Shown here: positions 33,726-45,096 of the stretch, piece by piece
Layout of the letters: the number at the start of each line of letters is the position of its first letter
Position numbering within the stretch: position 1 is the first letter of the stretch
Source of the DNA: Desulfothermus okinawensis JCM 13304
Lineage (GTDB): Bacteria; Desulfobacterota; Desulfovibrionia; Desulfovibrionales; Desulfothermaceae
Length of the DNA stretch: 64,000 bases
NCBI GenBank assembly: GCA_001311565.1
Contig: BBBM01000006.1
Location: forward strand, 1-64,000
Direction of reading: 5' to 3'
Notes under the pieces: generated by a model
What the model saw: the letters and a program-made list of their open reading frames with translations, nothing else
Told to the model about the DNA's origin: nothing
Databases searched by the model: none
Translations under genes and position numbers: made by a program

Positions 33726-34130
33726 ATGGGGGAGAAAAAAAGTTTACAGGGTGTTAATTGGTAAGCCAGGGCTCGATGGCCACGATAGGGGGGCAAAGTG
33801 TATAGCCAGGGCCTTAGGGATAGTGGATTTGAGGTAGTATATACAGGAATTAGACGGACACCTGAAGAAATAGCTATGGCAGCTATTCAGGAAGACGTGG
33901 ATGTTGTTGGACTCTCATCCTGTCAGGTGCTCATATGGAGCTTTTTTCAGAAGTAGTGGAGGCATTAAAAAAAGCATGGGGCCTCAGATATTCCAGTAAT
34001 CGGTGGTGGTATAATTCCAGAGGAAGATATTGAGGAACTGAAACAAAAGGGAATAAAGAAGGTCTTTACTCCAGGTACTCCAATGGAAGAGATAATTAAA
34101 ACTTTTAAAGAGTTGTGTGAAAATAAATGA
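33726..34130 (+). CDS. Methylmalonyl-CoA mutase B12-binding subunit
   Basis: The protein has about 135 aa and is made of a B12-binding domain: [12 protein letters not shown] holds the DxHxxG motif whose His ligates cobalt, followed by [12 protein letters not shown] and [12 protein letters not shown]. It pairs with the catalytic subunit at 35160-36804. Missing bases near 33813 and 33918 and an A7 near 33735 had to be corrected. The stop TGA overlaps the ATG of the GTPase gene (ATGA), implying coupling. Confidence 0.88.
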
Positions 34131-35043
34131 ATATAGACGAAATAATCCAAGGAATTAAAGATAGGTCGCCACGTGCCATTGCCCGTGCCATCACCATGGT
34201 GGAAAATGGAGATGTGTCTGTTGATGAGCTACTTTCTTCCCTTGACAAAGAAGCTATAGAAAACACCATGGTTTTTGGGATAACCGGTCCTCCTGGAGCT
34301 GGGAAATCTACTTTAACTGGAAAGATGGTTGGATACTGCAGAAAACTCGGGAAACGGGTAGGTGTTATAGCAGTTGACCCTTCTTCTCCAATATCAGGTG
34401 GCGCAATCCATGGGGACAGGATAAGGATGATGGAACACTCCCTTGATACAGATGTTGTGATACGGTCCATGGCTACCCGCGGAAGATTGGGGGGACTCTG
34501 TGCATCTGCTGGGGCTGTGTGTAGAATACTTGCCTCCAGTGGGTGTAATCCCATAATTATTGAGACTGTTGGAGTGGGTCAGTCAGAGATAGATATTGTG
34601 AAGATTGCAGATGTGACAGCCCTTGTGTCTGCACCAGGTCTTGGGGATGATATCCAGCCTTAAAGGCAGGACTCATGGAAGTTGCTGATGTTATGGTGGT
34701 GAACAAGGCAGATAAACCAGAGGCACAGATGCTGGCAGTTGAATTAAATGAAATTGCCAGGGAAAAGGGGACTGAAGTGATACTAACAATTGCCTCTGAA
34801 GGCAAGGGAGTGGATGAGCTGTACCATGCAATGGAAAGGATATATAGAGAGAATGAGAAAAAGGGACTCAAGCAGAGAAAGCGGATAGAATACAGGAAAA
34901 AGGAGATCACTGACTGGGTTATAGAGATGATAAGAAGAGATATAGAGAAAAAAATAGATGAAGTGGATACAGATTTAGACAAGGATCCAAGGGTGGTTGC
35001 GTCCCTTGTGTCAGCTAAAATTAAACAAATACTTCAAGGTTAA
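34127..35043 (+). CDS. meaB: MeaB/ArgK-type G-protein chaperone of methylmalonyl-CoA mutase
   Basis: The protein has about 305 aa. The P-loop is GITGPPGAGKSTLTG; VAVDPSSP-like VIAVDPSSPISGGAI, ETVGVGQSE and VVNKAD are the family signatures. It loads and protects the B12 cofactor of the mutase with GTP hydrolysis. A missing G near 34659 splits the frame; adding it gives GDDIQALKAGLMEVADV. It lies between the two mutase subunit genes, overlapping the small-subunit gene by four bases. A second homologue is at 48184-49177. Confidence 0.92.
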
Positions 35044-35159
35044 AGTGGTGTTAGGAAAATTATAAATAAATTTAAGTTCAATGCTTAACCTGATTATAAC
35101 CCATTGTAAAAATTTTGAACCTTCAACATTGAACTTTGAACATAAATAAGGGGTGGGAC

Positions 35160-36804
35160 ATGTCAAAACATCCAAAATATAAGGAATGGGAAGAAAAGGT
35201 TTTATCAAAGGTCCTTGCCAGGTTCCCTGAGAGAAAAAAAGGAATTTAAGACTGTAGGGGGACTTGAGCTTCCTCGCCTTGCCCTTCCCAGGGAAATAGA
35301 TGATGAATACTTAGAAAAACTGGGATTCCCTGGACAGTATCCGTATACCAGGGGGGTTCAGCCAACAATGTATCGGTCCAGATTATGGACCATGAGACAA
35401 TATGCAGGCTTTGCCACTGCCAAAGAGACCAATGAAAGGTACAGATATCTACTTGAGCAGGGGCAGACAGGTCTTTCTGTTGCCTTTGATCTACCCACCC
35501 AGATTGGATATGACTCTGATCATCCAATGAGCAAGGGAGAGGTTGGAAAGGTTGGAGTTGCAATAGATTCTCTGGCTGATATGGAAATTTTGTTTGATAA
35601 GATCCCTCTGGATAAGGTTTCAACTTCCATGACCATAAATTCTCCAGCCTCTGTGTTACTTGCAATGTATGTTGCAGTTGGAGAAAAACAGGGAGTTCCA
35701 AGGGAAAAGCTAAGGGGAACAATTCAAAACGACATTTTAAAGGAATATGTGGCAAGGGGTACGTATATATTTCCTCCAAGGCCATCTCTCAGGATTATTA
35801 CAAATATATTTGAATGGTGTAGTAAAAACACACCTCTTTTCAATACAATTTCAATTTCAGGATATCACATAAGGGAGGCTGGTTCAACAGCCGTGCAGGA
35901 AGTGGCATTCACCCTGGCCAATGGGTGTACATACGTTAAAACCGCCATTGATGCTGGATTAGATGTAAATGTATTTGGAAAGAGGCTTTCCTTTTTCTTT
36001 AATGCCACAACGGATTTAGTTGAAGAGGTGGCGAAATTTAGGGCAGCAAGGCGCATGTGGGCGAAGATCATGAAAGAGCGCTTTGGTGCCACAGATCCAA
36101 AGGCCTGCATGCTTAGATTCCACACTCAAACCGCAGGACATACCCTAACAGCCCAGCAAATTGACAACAATGTCGTGAGGGTAGCCCTGCAGGCCCTGGC
36201 AGCAGTGCTTGGTGGGACCCAGTCCCTACACACAAATTCAAAGGATGAGGCCCTGACCCTGCCAACAGAAGACTCTGTTAGGACTGCGCTCAGGACCCAA
36301 CAGATAATTGCCTATGAATCTGGTGTTGCAAATTCAATAGATGTTTTAGGAGGCTCATACCTGGTGGAACAATTAACAGACAAAATAGAAGAAGAGGCCT
36401 TTTCACTCATGCAGAAGATTGATGACATGGGTGGTGTTATAGCTGCAATTGAGGCTGGATTTATTCAGAGACAGATAGAGGATTCTGCATATGAATATCA
36501 AAAACAGATTGAGACCAAAGATAGGATTGTGGTTGGTGTAAATGAATTTCAGTCCAAGGAAAGTGTAAAGGTTCCAATACTCAAAATAGACAAGACAGTT
36601 GAACAAAAGCAGGTTGATAGGGTTAAAAAGGTCAGAGAACAAAGGGATAATTCAAAGGTGGAAGCCTGCTTAAAGAGATTAGAAGATGCTGCCAGGGGAG
36701 ATGAAAATCTAATGGATCCAATACTTGATGCAGTTAAAGAATATGCCACAATCGGTGAAATTTGTGGGGTTTTAAGGGAAGTCTTTGGAGAATATAGGGA
36801 TTAG
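35160..36804 (+). CDS. Methylmalonyl-CoA mutase catalytic subunit
   Basis: The protein has about 548 aa and lacks the B12 domain, which is a separate gene. Core motifs are [55 protein letters not shown] and [15 protein letters not shown]. The specificity positions are Tyr ([10 protein letters not shown], codon 35401) and Arg ([10 protein letters not shown], codon 35755), which match Tyr89 and Arg207 of the Propionibacterium enzyme that bind the free carboxylate. So it interconverts (R)-methylmalonyl-CoA and succinyl-CoA. An A7 at 35231-35237 breaks the N-terminus; six A joins it to the GTPase-proximal start at 35160. Confidence 0.94.
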
Positions 36805-36850
36805 TGAAAATAAAATATTTATTTAAAATAACTAAACAAAAGGAGTCCAT

Positions 36851-38409
36851 ATGGCCCTGACCACAGAAGAAAAGATCAAAAAAATTAAAGGAGCTTGAGA
36901 AGGAAGTTGTGAAAATGGGGGAGAGGAGGCCATAAAAAAGCATAAGGAAAAGGGGAAACTTACAGCAAGAGAGAGATTGGAACTCTTATTTGATGCTGGT
37001 ACTTTTCAGGAAGTTGATATGTTTGTTAAGCATAGATGTACGTATTTTGGCATGGAGAAGGTAAATATACCAGCAGATGGGGTGGTTACTGGTTTTGGAC
37101 TGGTAAATGGGAGACCAGTTTGTGCCTATTCCCAGGATTTTACATCTAGAGCAGGAAGTTTAGGTGAGATGCATGCCAAAAAGATCTGTAAAGTTATGGA
37201 CCTTGCAATGAAAGTGGGTGTTCCTGTTATTGGCTTTAATGATTCAGGTGGTGCAAGAATTCAGGAAGGTGTTGATGCCTTGTCTGGTTATGGCCAGATA
37301 TTTTTTTAGAAATGCCAATGCATCAGGTGTAATACCCCAGATCTCAGCAATAATGGGTACCACTGCTGGTGGAGCTGTTTATTCCCCTGCAATGACTGAT
37401 TTTATTTTTATGGTGAAAAAGACCTCTTTTATGTTCATAACAGGTCCCCAGGTGATTAAGTCTGTTACAGGTGAAGAAGTGAGTTTTGAAGACCTTGGTG
37501 GTGCAATGGTACACAATGAAAAAAAGTGGTGTTGCACATTTTGCATGTGAATCTGATGAAGATGCAATAATGAAAATTAAGAAGCTCCTATCATATTTGC
37601 CCTTAAACAATATGGAAGATCCCCCATATGAGGAGCCAACAGATGTGGTAAATAGGGAGGCACCTGAACTGGATAAAATTATACCTGACAATCCAAATCA
37701 GCCATATGATATAAAAGAGGTTATATCTGCAATTGTGGACAATGGTGAATTTTTTTGAGCCACATGAGTATTATGCCCCCAATATGGTGGTATGTTTTGC
37801 TAGGTTAAATGGACACCCAATTGGAATTATTGCAAACCAACCAAAGGTGTATGCTGGATGTTTGGATATTAATGCATCAGACAAAGCCACCAGATTTATA
37901 AGGTTTTGCGATGCCTTTAATATTCCAATGTTAACCATAGCAGATGTTCCAGGATATCTTCCTGGCACAGATCAGGAATGGGGCGGTATAATTAGACATG
38001 GAGCAAAGCTCCTCTGGTGTTATTCAGAGGCAACTGTGCCCAAGATGTTGCTTATTACAAGAAAGTCCTACGGTGGTGCATACCTTGCCATGTGTTCCAA
38101 AGACCTTGGAGCTGATTTGGTATATGCATGGCCCACGGCAGAGATTGCAGTAATGGGTGCTGCTGGTGCTGCCAATATTATATATAGAAAGGAGATTAAG
38201 GCAGCAGAAAATCCAGAGGAAAAGAGAAAGGAAAAGATTGCAGAATATGAAGAAGTGTTTGCAAATCCCTATAGGGCAGCTGAAAGGGGATATATTGATG
38301 CAGTGATTCAACCAAGACTCACAAGACCAAAACTCATTGCTGCACTGGAGCTTTTAAAGACCAAGAGAGAGGCAAGGCACCTAAGAAGCATGGCAATATA
38401 CCAATGTAA
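36851..38409 (+). CDS. Propionyl-CoA carboxylase beta / transcarboxylase 12S-type carboxyltransferase
   Basis: The protein has about 517 aa. [20 protein letters not shown] and the oxyanion segment [18 protein letters not shown] in the first half, and [20 protein letters not shown] and [15 protein letters not shown] in the second, define the acyl-CoA carboxyltransferase fold. It moves CO2 between propionyl-CoA/methylmalonyl-CoA and biotin. A5/G-run errors at 36890, 36916, 37301, 37521 and 37749 and a CC needing CCC near 38376 were corrected; the end then reads KHGNIPM, the common ending. It lies between the mutase and epimerase genes. No biotin carboxylase gene is nearby. Confidence 0.93.
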
Positions 38410-38428
38410 AATTAGAGGAGATTAAAAT

Positions 38429-38829
38429 ATGTTACAAAAGATAGACCATATAGGTATAGCTGTAAAATCCTTGGATGATGCAGTAAAGTTTTATGAAAAT
38501 GCACTTGGACTAAAATGTGAAAAAAATTGAGGAAGTTCCCACCCAAAAGGTAAAAACCGCTTTTTTTTGATATAGGAGGTGTACACTTAGAACTTTTAGA
38601 ACCAACTGCAGAAGATAGCCCCATTGCCAGGTTCTTGCAGAGAAATGGAGAAGGAGTGCACCATATTGCCTATTTTAGTGATGATATTGTGGCACAGCTA
38701 TCAAAGGCAAAGGAAGCAGGGTGTAAGCTTATTAATGAAGAACCTGTTCCTGGTGCAGGAGGAAAGAAAGTGGCATTTCTCCATCCAAAGTCAACACATG
38801 GGGTATTAACTGAGTTTTGTTCAAAGTAA
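38429..38829 (+). CDS. mce: Methylmalonyl-CoA epimerase
   Basis: The protein has about 133 aa, a glyoxalase-fold enzyme that converts the S- and R-forms of methylmalonyl-CoA. It starts with the metal His in IDHIGIAVKSLDDAV; other ligands are in HLELLEP and GVHHIAYFSDD; VAFLHPKSTHGVLTEF ends it. An A7 near 38520 and a T8 near 38563 are one too long. GAGGAG precedes the start. It links the carboxyltransferase product to the mutase. Confidence 0.93.
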
Positions 38830-38850
38830 TGTTATGATTTTATAATAAAA

Positions 38851-39309
38851 ATGAAGATTTATATGGATTGTTGCTGTTATAACAGGCCTTTTGATGACCA
38901 GAATGATCCCATTATATATCTTGAGTCAGAAGCTATAAAGGTGATCCTTTCTTTGTGCGAAAAAGGAGTTTATACCCTGGTGATTAGCGATGTTTTAATC
39001 TTTGAAGTAGAGAAGACGCCAGATATTTTGAGAAGGGAAAGGTTAAAGGCTATACTGGAAAACATAGAGAAACAAATTATAGGAGTGGATTCAACATTAG
39101 AAGAAAGGGCAAAATGTTTTGAAAAATTGGGATTAGGTGCTTTTGATGCTCTTCATCTAGCATGTGCTGAGAAAGGGGCCGATATACTTCTTACAGTGGA
39201 TAGAAAGTTTTTAAAGAAGTCATCAAACATAGCAGATTTACAGATAAAAGTTGTAAGTCCGTTAGAATGGTTGAAAGGATTGTATTATGGAAAAATTGAC
39301 CAGTTATAA
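38851..39309 (+). CDS. PIN-domain protein (VapC-like)
   Basis: This is an intact 152-aa protein. It starts MKIYMDCCCYNRPFDDQ, with the first PIN Asp in YMDCC, then FEVEKTPDIL, FDALHLACAEKGADI and LLTVDRKFLKK with the remaining acidic residues. Proteins with this start form a well-populated PIN subfamily in Desulfobacterota and cyanobacteria. The 3' end overlaps the next gene by 23 bases, so the two are a unit. It lies between the epimerase and succinyl-CoA synthetase genes and has no metabolic link to them. Confidence 0.8.
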   Translation: MKIYMDCCCYNRPFDDQNDPIIYLESEAIKVILSLCEKGVYTLVISDVLIFEVEKTPDILRRERLKAILENIEKQIIGVDSTLEERAKCFEKLGLGAFDALHLACAEKGADILLTVDRKFLKKSSNIADLQIKVVSPLEWLKGLYYGKIDQL

Positions 39310-39490
39310 GACATCCATAGAACTTCACAAAGAAGGATGTAGGATATTGGCTGAACAATTGGGAGTGGTGAATTTTATAAGATTTATTCAGGATTTTGAG
39401 AGGGGAGAAGGTGACTATACAAAAGATAGACGTGTGTGGCAGAGTAGGTATAGGGTAGAAGATATAATAAAAGAGATAAAGAAAACATAA
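39287..39490 (+). CDS. Partner of the PIN protein, putative antitoxin
   Basis: This 67-aa protein overlaps the PIN gene by 23 bases. [20 protein letters not shown] and [12 protein letters not shown] match, as I recall, a small conserved family (G-x-x-x-x-x-RFL-x-x-F-x-x-G-x-GDYT) encoded beside this kind of PIN gene. An antitoxin role is inferred from pairing; the toxin-first order is the reverse of most VapBC pairs. Confidence 0.6.
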   Translation: MEKLTSYKTSIELHKEGCRILAEQLGVVNFIRFIQDFERGEGDYTKDRRVWQSRYRVEDIIKEIKKT

Positions 39491-39509
39491 CAAACCAAGG
39501 TGTATGGTC

Positions 39510-40666
39510 ATGAAAATACATGAGTATCAGGCAAAGGAAATATTTAGAAAATACAACATCCCTGTTCCCAGGGGTAGGGTTGCCCATACAAAAGAAGAAG
39601 TTATACAGGTGGCAAAGGAACTTGGGAGTCTTCCTGTTGTCATAAAGGCCCAGGTCCATGCTGGTGGGAGGGGAAAGGCAGGGGGCGTTAAGCTTGCTGG
39701 TTCCCAAGATGAAGTGGCCAGATAGCAGATTCAATGCTTGGTATGTTGCTTGTCACCCACCAGACTGGGGAAAAAGGCAAGGTAGTTAGAAAGGTGCTTG
39801 TAGAGGAAGGGCTAAATATTGATAAAGAGTACTATATGGCAGTTGTAATGGATCGCTCCACTGAAAAGGTAGTTATAATGGCAAGTGAAGCCGGGGGAAT
39901 GGATATAGAAGAAGTTGCTGAGAAGACGCCAGAGAAGATAATTAAGGTGTTTATTAATCCCCTTGTGGGGGTCATGGGACACAATTTAAGAAACATAGTT
40001 TATGGGCTTAATGTGGATAAAGAGTTGCAAAAACCCCTTATGGCAATTGCTAACTCCCTTTACAATATCTTTATTCAACTTGATTGTTCCCTTGTAGAGA
40101 TAAATCCCCTGGTGTTAACAAAAGAAGGTCAGTGGATAGCCTTGGATGCAAAGATAAATTTTGACGACAATGGACTTTTCAGGCATAAGGATATAATGGA
40201 GTTGCGAGATATTGAAGAAGAAGATCCCCTGGAGGTGGAGGCATCAAAATATGGCCTGAATTACATAAAGCTAGATGGAAATGTGGGTAATATTGTAAAT
40301 GGTGCTGGTCTTGCCATGGCAACAATGGATTTAATTAAAAGGGCTGGTGCTGAACCGGCTAATTTTTTGGATGTTGGTGGTGGAGCAAATGCTGAGATGG
40401 TAGAGAATGGATTTAAGATCCTGCTTAGTGATGAGAATGTACGTGCCATATTAATTAATATATTTGGTGGTATTTTGAGGTGTGATGTGCTTGCTGAAGG
40501 TGTTGTGGCTGCAGCCAAAAAGGTTGGGGTGCATGTGCCTGTGGTGGTTAGAATGGAAGGTACCAATGCAGAAAGGGGAAGAGAGATCTTGCTTGGTTCT
40601 GGACTTAATCTTAAGACCGCCAGGGATTTAAAAGAGGCGGCAAAGATGATTGCAGAGTTAGTATAA
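39510..40666 (+). CDS. sucC: Succinyl-CoA synthetase beta subunit
   Basis: The protein has about 386 aa with the ATP-grasp start [46 protein letters not shown] and the CoA/phosphate part [13 protein letters not shown]...[12 protein letters not shown]. It makes ATP or GTP from succinyl-CoA with SucD. One A is missing at 39724 (AGATAG for AGAATAG); with it the frame reads [15 protein letters not shown]. The start at 39510 is nine bases after AAGG; an ATG at 39504 is too close. Confidence 0.94.
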
Positions 40667-40676
40667 GGAGTAGCCT

Positions 40677-41552
40677 ATGAGTATATTTGTAAACAAAGAC
40701 ACAAGGGTGGTTGTTCAAGGTATAACTGGCAAGGAAGGTAGTTTTCACGCAAGACAGTGTATAAGTTATGGGACCAAAGTGGTGGCAGGTGTGACTCCAG
40801 GTAAGGGCGGAATGAAGATGGATGATGTGCCTGTTTTTAATACTGTTATTGAGGCAAAAGAGAAGAGTGGGGCAAATTGTTCTTTGATATTTGTTCCCCC
40901 TGCATTTGCAGCAGATGCCATTTTAGAGGCAATTGATGCTGGTATGGAAGTAATTGTAGCTATAACAGAAGGTATTCCAGCCCTGGATATGCTTAAGGTG
41001 AAAAATTATCTAAAGGGTAAAGATTGTAGATTAATTGGGCCAAATTGTCCGGGAATTATAACTCCTGGTGAGTGTAAAGTTGGCATAATGCCAGGTCATA
41101 TCCACAAACCAGGTGGTCCCATAGGGGTGGTTTCCAGATCTGGAACACTTACATATGAGGTGGTGTATCAGCTCACCCAAATGGGGATTGGCCAGACAAC
41201 CTGCCTTGGTATTGGAGGGGATCCAATAATTGGCACAAACTTTCTAGACGCATTAGCGGCTTTTGAGGAAGATGATGATACCAAAGGTGTGGTTATGGTA
41301 GGAGAGATTGGGGGAGACGCAGAAGAGAGGGCTGCAGAGTTTGTAAAGAACAATATGACTAAACCAGTTGTGGGATTTATAGCTGGTTTAACAGCACCTC
41401 CAGGCAGGAGAATGGGACACGCAGGCGCAATAATCAGCGGGAATAAGGGAACAGCAAAGGCAAAGATCGCTGCCCTAAAAGATGCGGGTATTGCTGTTTG
41501 CGAGGACCTTGGGTCCTTTGGTGAATTTGCCAAGGAGGTGTTTGGTCTATAA
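40677..41552 (+). CDS. sucD: Succinyl-CoA synthetase alpha subunit
   Basis: This is an intact 291-aa protein. [18 protein letters not shown] binds Co[21 protein letters not shown] follows; the phosphorylated His is in [19 protein letters not shown]. It forms the heterodimer with SucC, ten bases upstream. It closes the branch from methylmalonyl-CoA to succinate and conserves energy there. No A/T run exceeds five, consistent with its unbroken frame. Confidence 0.96.
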   Translation: MSIFVNKDTRVVVQGITGKEGSFHARQCISYGTKVVAGVTPGKGGMKMDDVPVFNTVIEAKEKSGANCSLIFVPPAFAADAILEAIDAGMEVIVAITEGIPALDMLKVKNYLKGKDCRLIGPNCPGIITPGECKVGIMPGHIHKPGGPIGVVSRSGTLTYEVVYQLTQMGIGQTTCLGIGGDPIIGTNFLDALAAFEEDDDTKGVVMVGEIGGDAEERAAEFVKNNMTKPVVGFIAGLTAPPGRRMGHAGAIISGNKGTAKAKIAALKDAGIAVCEDLGSFGEFAKEVFGL

Positions 41553-41608
41553 ATTTTGTATTAAGGTACTTTAATTGTTTTTTTGAACCTTATTTAAAGG
41601 AGGGGAAG

Positions 41609-43546
41609 ATGGGTAAGCTTTTTTTTGAGGGATTACAAAAAGATGTGGGAGTACGCAAAGAATGATCCCGAAGGATTTTGGAATGAGGCTGCTGTATGGT
41701 GTATGAACAATATTCACTGGTTTAAACCCTGGGAAAAGACCTTTGATTGGGATTATCCCACATTCAAGTGGTTTGTGGGTGGAACCACCAACATCTGTTA
41801 CAACTGTCTGGATTACAAAATCCTAAAAGGCTTGGGGATAAACCTGCCTTTATTGAGATCAGTGGTGAGAGGGGCGAAGAGAGGACATTAACCTATAGGG
41901 AAGTTTTGACGTTAGTGGAAAAGTACGCAGCTTCCCTAAGGGGTCTTGGGGTTGAAAAGGGCGATAGGGTAATGCTCTATATGCCCATGTCTGCTGATGC
42001 TGCAGCTGTTATGCTTGCCTGTGCCAGGATTGGTGCCATCCATGTTGCAGTATTTGCTGGCTTTTCCTCAAAGGCAATTGCAGATAGGATTGATTTAACA
42101 AAACCAAAGGTTGCAATTATCCAGGATATAGGCTCTAGGGCTGGGAAAATGGTGTCCCTAAAGGATATGTTTGATAAGGGCCTTGAGATGGCAGATTATA
42201 AGGTTGGTACAGTGGCGGTGTTTTCCAGGGAAGGATACAAGGTAGGTGAATATTCTGTTAACATGGAAAAGGGAAGGGATATTACCTGGGATGAGTTTTT
42301 AAACGCTGGAGAAGGGCAAGATGGTGGATATGTAGAGCTTGAAGCCAACGAACCACTGTTCATCCTCCCAACATCAGGAACCACAAAAAAACCAAAACCA
42401 ACTGTGCAGAGACATGGTGGGTATCAGATTTATATATACTGTATGGGTCAGTGGATATATGGAAGAAAACCTGAAGATATGTGGTTCTGTACATCAGACA
42501 TAGGATGGATAGTTGGACACAGCTACAATGTGTATGAGCCACTTTTAGGCGGGTGCACATCTATCCTCTATGAAGGTACTCCTAATTATCCAGAAAAGGA
42601 TATGTGGTGGGCAATTATTGAAAAACACAAGGCAACTGGATGGTGGATTTCCCCAACAGGTGCAAGGGCACTTCTCATGCTTGGAATTGAACAGGCAGAA
42701 AAACACGACCTATCTTCCTTAGAAAGGGTATTTAGTGCAGGGGAAGTTCTAAATCCACCTGTATGGGAATGGCTGCAGAAAAAGGTCTTCAAAGATAGAA
42801 TACCTGTAATCGACCATATGTGGCAAACAGAATCATCTGGACCACTATTTGCAAATCCCTATGGACTTGAGCTCTTTCCAATCAAACCAGGATCCGCAAC
42901 ATATCCTGTTCCTGGTATTGTACCAGAGGTTGTTGATGAACTAACAGGAAGGTCTCTTTTGCCTGGTGAAAAGGGAACAATGATAATTAAAAGACCTTGG
43001 CCAGGTCTAACAGCAACACTTTATGAGAATCCTGAACAATATAGGGAAGAATACTGGGAAAACACTTTGGCTACAACGGGTGCTTATTATTGTGGTGATG
43101 CAGCAACAATAGATGAAGATGGATATGTCTGGTTCTCTGGTCGTGCAGATGAGGTAATAAAGATATCAGACCATAGAATAGGAACAATAGAGGTTGAAAG
43201 CGCACTTGTAAATCATCCAGCAGTTGGTGAGGCAGCTGTAGTTGGTGTTCCCGATGAGCTAAGGGGTCAAATATGCCTTGGACTTGTGGTTCTAAAATCT
43301 GGATATGAGCCGTCAGAGGAACTGGAAAAAGAACTAATTAGTTATGTGAGAAACGCACTGGGTCCAATTGTTGTATTTAAGGGAATTGAATTTGTTGAGA
43401 TGCTTCCAAAGACAAGAAGTGGTAAGATCATGAGAAGGGTACTTAAAAAGGTGTGGAGCAATGAAGATATAGGTGATATCTCCACAATAGAAGAAGAGGC
43501 ATCTGTGGAAGAGGTAAAAGAGGCTCTGTCTAAATTAGGTAAATAA
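41609..43546 (+). CDS. Acetyl/propionyl-CoA synthetase (AMP-forming)
   Basis: The protein has about 646 aa. An ANL-family enzyme: P-loop FILPTSGTTKKPKPTVQRHG, CTSDIGWIVGHSYNVYEPLL, MWQTESSGPLF, YYCGDAATIDEDGYVWFSGR and the C-terminal catalytic Lys in LPKTRSGKIMRRVLKK. It activates a short-chain acid, probably acetate or propionate, given its place at the end of the methylmalonyl-CoA cluster. The N-terminus MGKLFLRDYKKMWEYAKNDP is rejoined by shortening a T7/T8 near 41620; a base is missing near 41842 (GGGGAT) too. GGAGGGG precedes the start; a strong terminator follows. Confidence 0.92.
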
Positions 43547-43550
43547 TGAA

Positions 43551-43581
43551 ATTTAGGGCTGGCGTTATGCCAGCCCTAAAT
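43551..43581 (+). terminator. Hairpin terminator after the methylmalonyl-CoA cluster
   Basis: ATTTAGGGCTGGC and its exact complement GCCAGCCCTAAAT enclose GTTAT, directly after the acyl-CoA synthetase stop. The stem is 13 bp. The T-run is poor, but the position supports a terminator. Confidence 0.75.
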
Positions 43582-43582
43582 G

Positions 43583-43632
43583 ACACAATTTTAATGTGCA
43601 TTGACTATTGTCAATTTATATTAAAATTGTGT
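43583..43632 (+). promoter_or_regulatory. Nested inverted repeats upstream of the thiolase operon
   Basis: Outer arms ACACAATTTTAAT (43583-43595) and ATTAAAATTGTGT (43620-43632) are perfect complements. Inside lies ATTGAC-TATT-GTCAAT (43600-43615). The right arm touches the -35 box. This is a likely operator, or cruciform-forming regulatory site, for the thiolase-mutase operon. Confidence 0.55.
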
Positions 43633-43661
43633 TGACAAAAAAAACAGATATTTGATGTAAT
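43632..43661 (+). promoter_or_regulatory. Sigma-70-type promoter for the thiolase operon
   Basis: TTGACA (43632-43637) is followed after 18 bases by TGTAAT (43656-43661), a near-consensus -35/-10 pair, about 38 bases before the thiolase start. Confidence 0.65.
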
Positions 43662-43698
43662 GTTTTATCAACTATAAAATATAAAATGGAGAACTGTA

Positions 43699-45061
43699 AT
43701 GAGCAAATTTATTCAAAGATTAGAATTAAATAGGCAAGATGTTTATAAAGATGCAAAAATAGCAGAATATGGCAAGAGGGAAGTTGATTTTAAAGGGATG
43801 GGAAAGGTCAAGAAAAAAATTGAGACATAAAGCAAGAGAGGTTGTTTGTGTTGAGGCATGCAGGACACCCTTTGGAAGATTTGGTGGAAAATTAAAACAA
43901 TATGATGCCCCTCAGTTAGGTGCATTGGCAATAAAGGAAGTTTTGAGGAGAGTATCAGAAAAGGTAAAAGCAGAAGACATTGATTATGTGGTATTGGGAC
44001 AGGTTGTTCCTGCAGGTTGTGGTCAGGTCCCTGCCAGGCAGGCAGCAATTTTAGGTGGTCTTCCTGAATATGTGCCTGCTATTTCAATAAACAAGGTCTG
44101 TTCTTCAGGGATCAAGGCAATTGATTTAGGTGTGCAGTTAATTCAAACAGGTCGTGCTGAGATAGTAATTGCTGGTGGAATGGAATCCATGTCAAATTGT
44201 CCATTTGCTCTAAGGGGTATGAGGTGGGGGCAGAGAATGGCCCTTCCAAATTCAGATGCTTTAGACCTTATGGTCTATGATGGTTTGTGGGATCCATTTT
44301 ATAATAGGCACATGGCCATTCATGGTTCTGAGACAAGTGATGAATTTGGATTTACCAGACAGGATAATGATGAGTGGGCCTATCGTTCCCAGATGACTGC
44401 AAAAAGTGCAATGGAAGAGGGTAGGCTTGATGACGAGCTGTTTGGTGTGGAAGTTAAGGTTGGAAAAAATTTAGAGGTATTTGATACAGATGAGCAGCCA
44501 AGGCCAAATACTACCCTGGAGACCCTGGCAAAGTTGCCCCCAGTATTTAACCACAAAAGCACAGTAACTGGCGAGCCTGGTTCAATTACAGCAGGTAATG
44601 CCCCTGGAATAAATGATGGGGCAGGTGTTTGTATGTTAATGAGCAGGGAGATGGCAGAAGAGCTGGGATTTAAGATACTCTTTACCATATTGGATTATGC
44701 AGAGGTTTCTCAAGCAACCAAGGACATTGCCCTTGTCCCTGGGTTGTCCATTAAAAAGGTTTTGGATCAAAATGATATGGACATTAAAGATATTGATTTA
44801 ATAGAGATAAATGAGGCCTTTGCAGCGGTCACACTTATTAGTGGAAGGAAGGTACTTGGTTTATCCAAAGAAGAGATGGACAAAAAGGTAAATGTAAATG
44901 GAGGTGCCATTGCCTACGGCCATCCAATTGGTGCAACAGGGGCAAGGATAGCCATGACCCTTGCATATGAACTTAGAAGAAGGGGAGGGGGAATTGGTGT
45001 TTGTGGTATTTGCTCTGGTCTTGCCCAGGGAGATGCAATGTTAATTAAAGTGGATGGTTAA
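43699..45061 (+). CDS. Acetyl-CoA acetyltransferase (thiolase)
   Basis: The protein has about 453 aa. Catalytic Cys in INKVCSSGIKAIDLG, NVNGGAIAYGHPIGATGARI with the His, and the second Cys in GICSGLAQGDAML mark a biosynthetic-type thiolase that joins or splits acetyl-CoA/acetoacetyl-CoA. An A7 near 43815 is one too long; repair connects an N-terminal part starting MSKFIQRLELNRQDVYK, about 44 residues longer than usual thiolases, before AREVVCVEACRTPFGRFGG. GGAGAAC precedes this start. It begins the operon with 3-hydroxybutyryl-CoA dehydrogenase and the second B12 mutase. Confidence 0.92.
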
Positions 45062-45096
45062 TTTTTGAAAATAAAATTTTTTTATGGAGGTTATTT

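Noticed and set aside
35044-35159. Repeated GAACTTTGAACAT also seen near 32638
   Set aside because: The match is short and AT-rich; two copies are not enough to call a repeat family.
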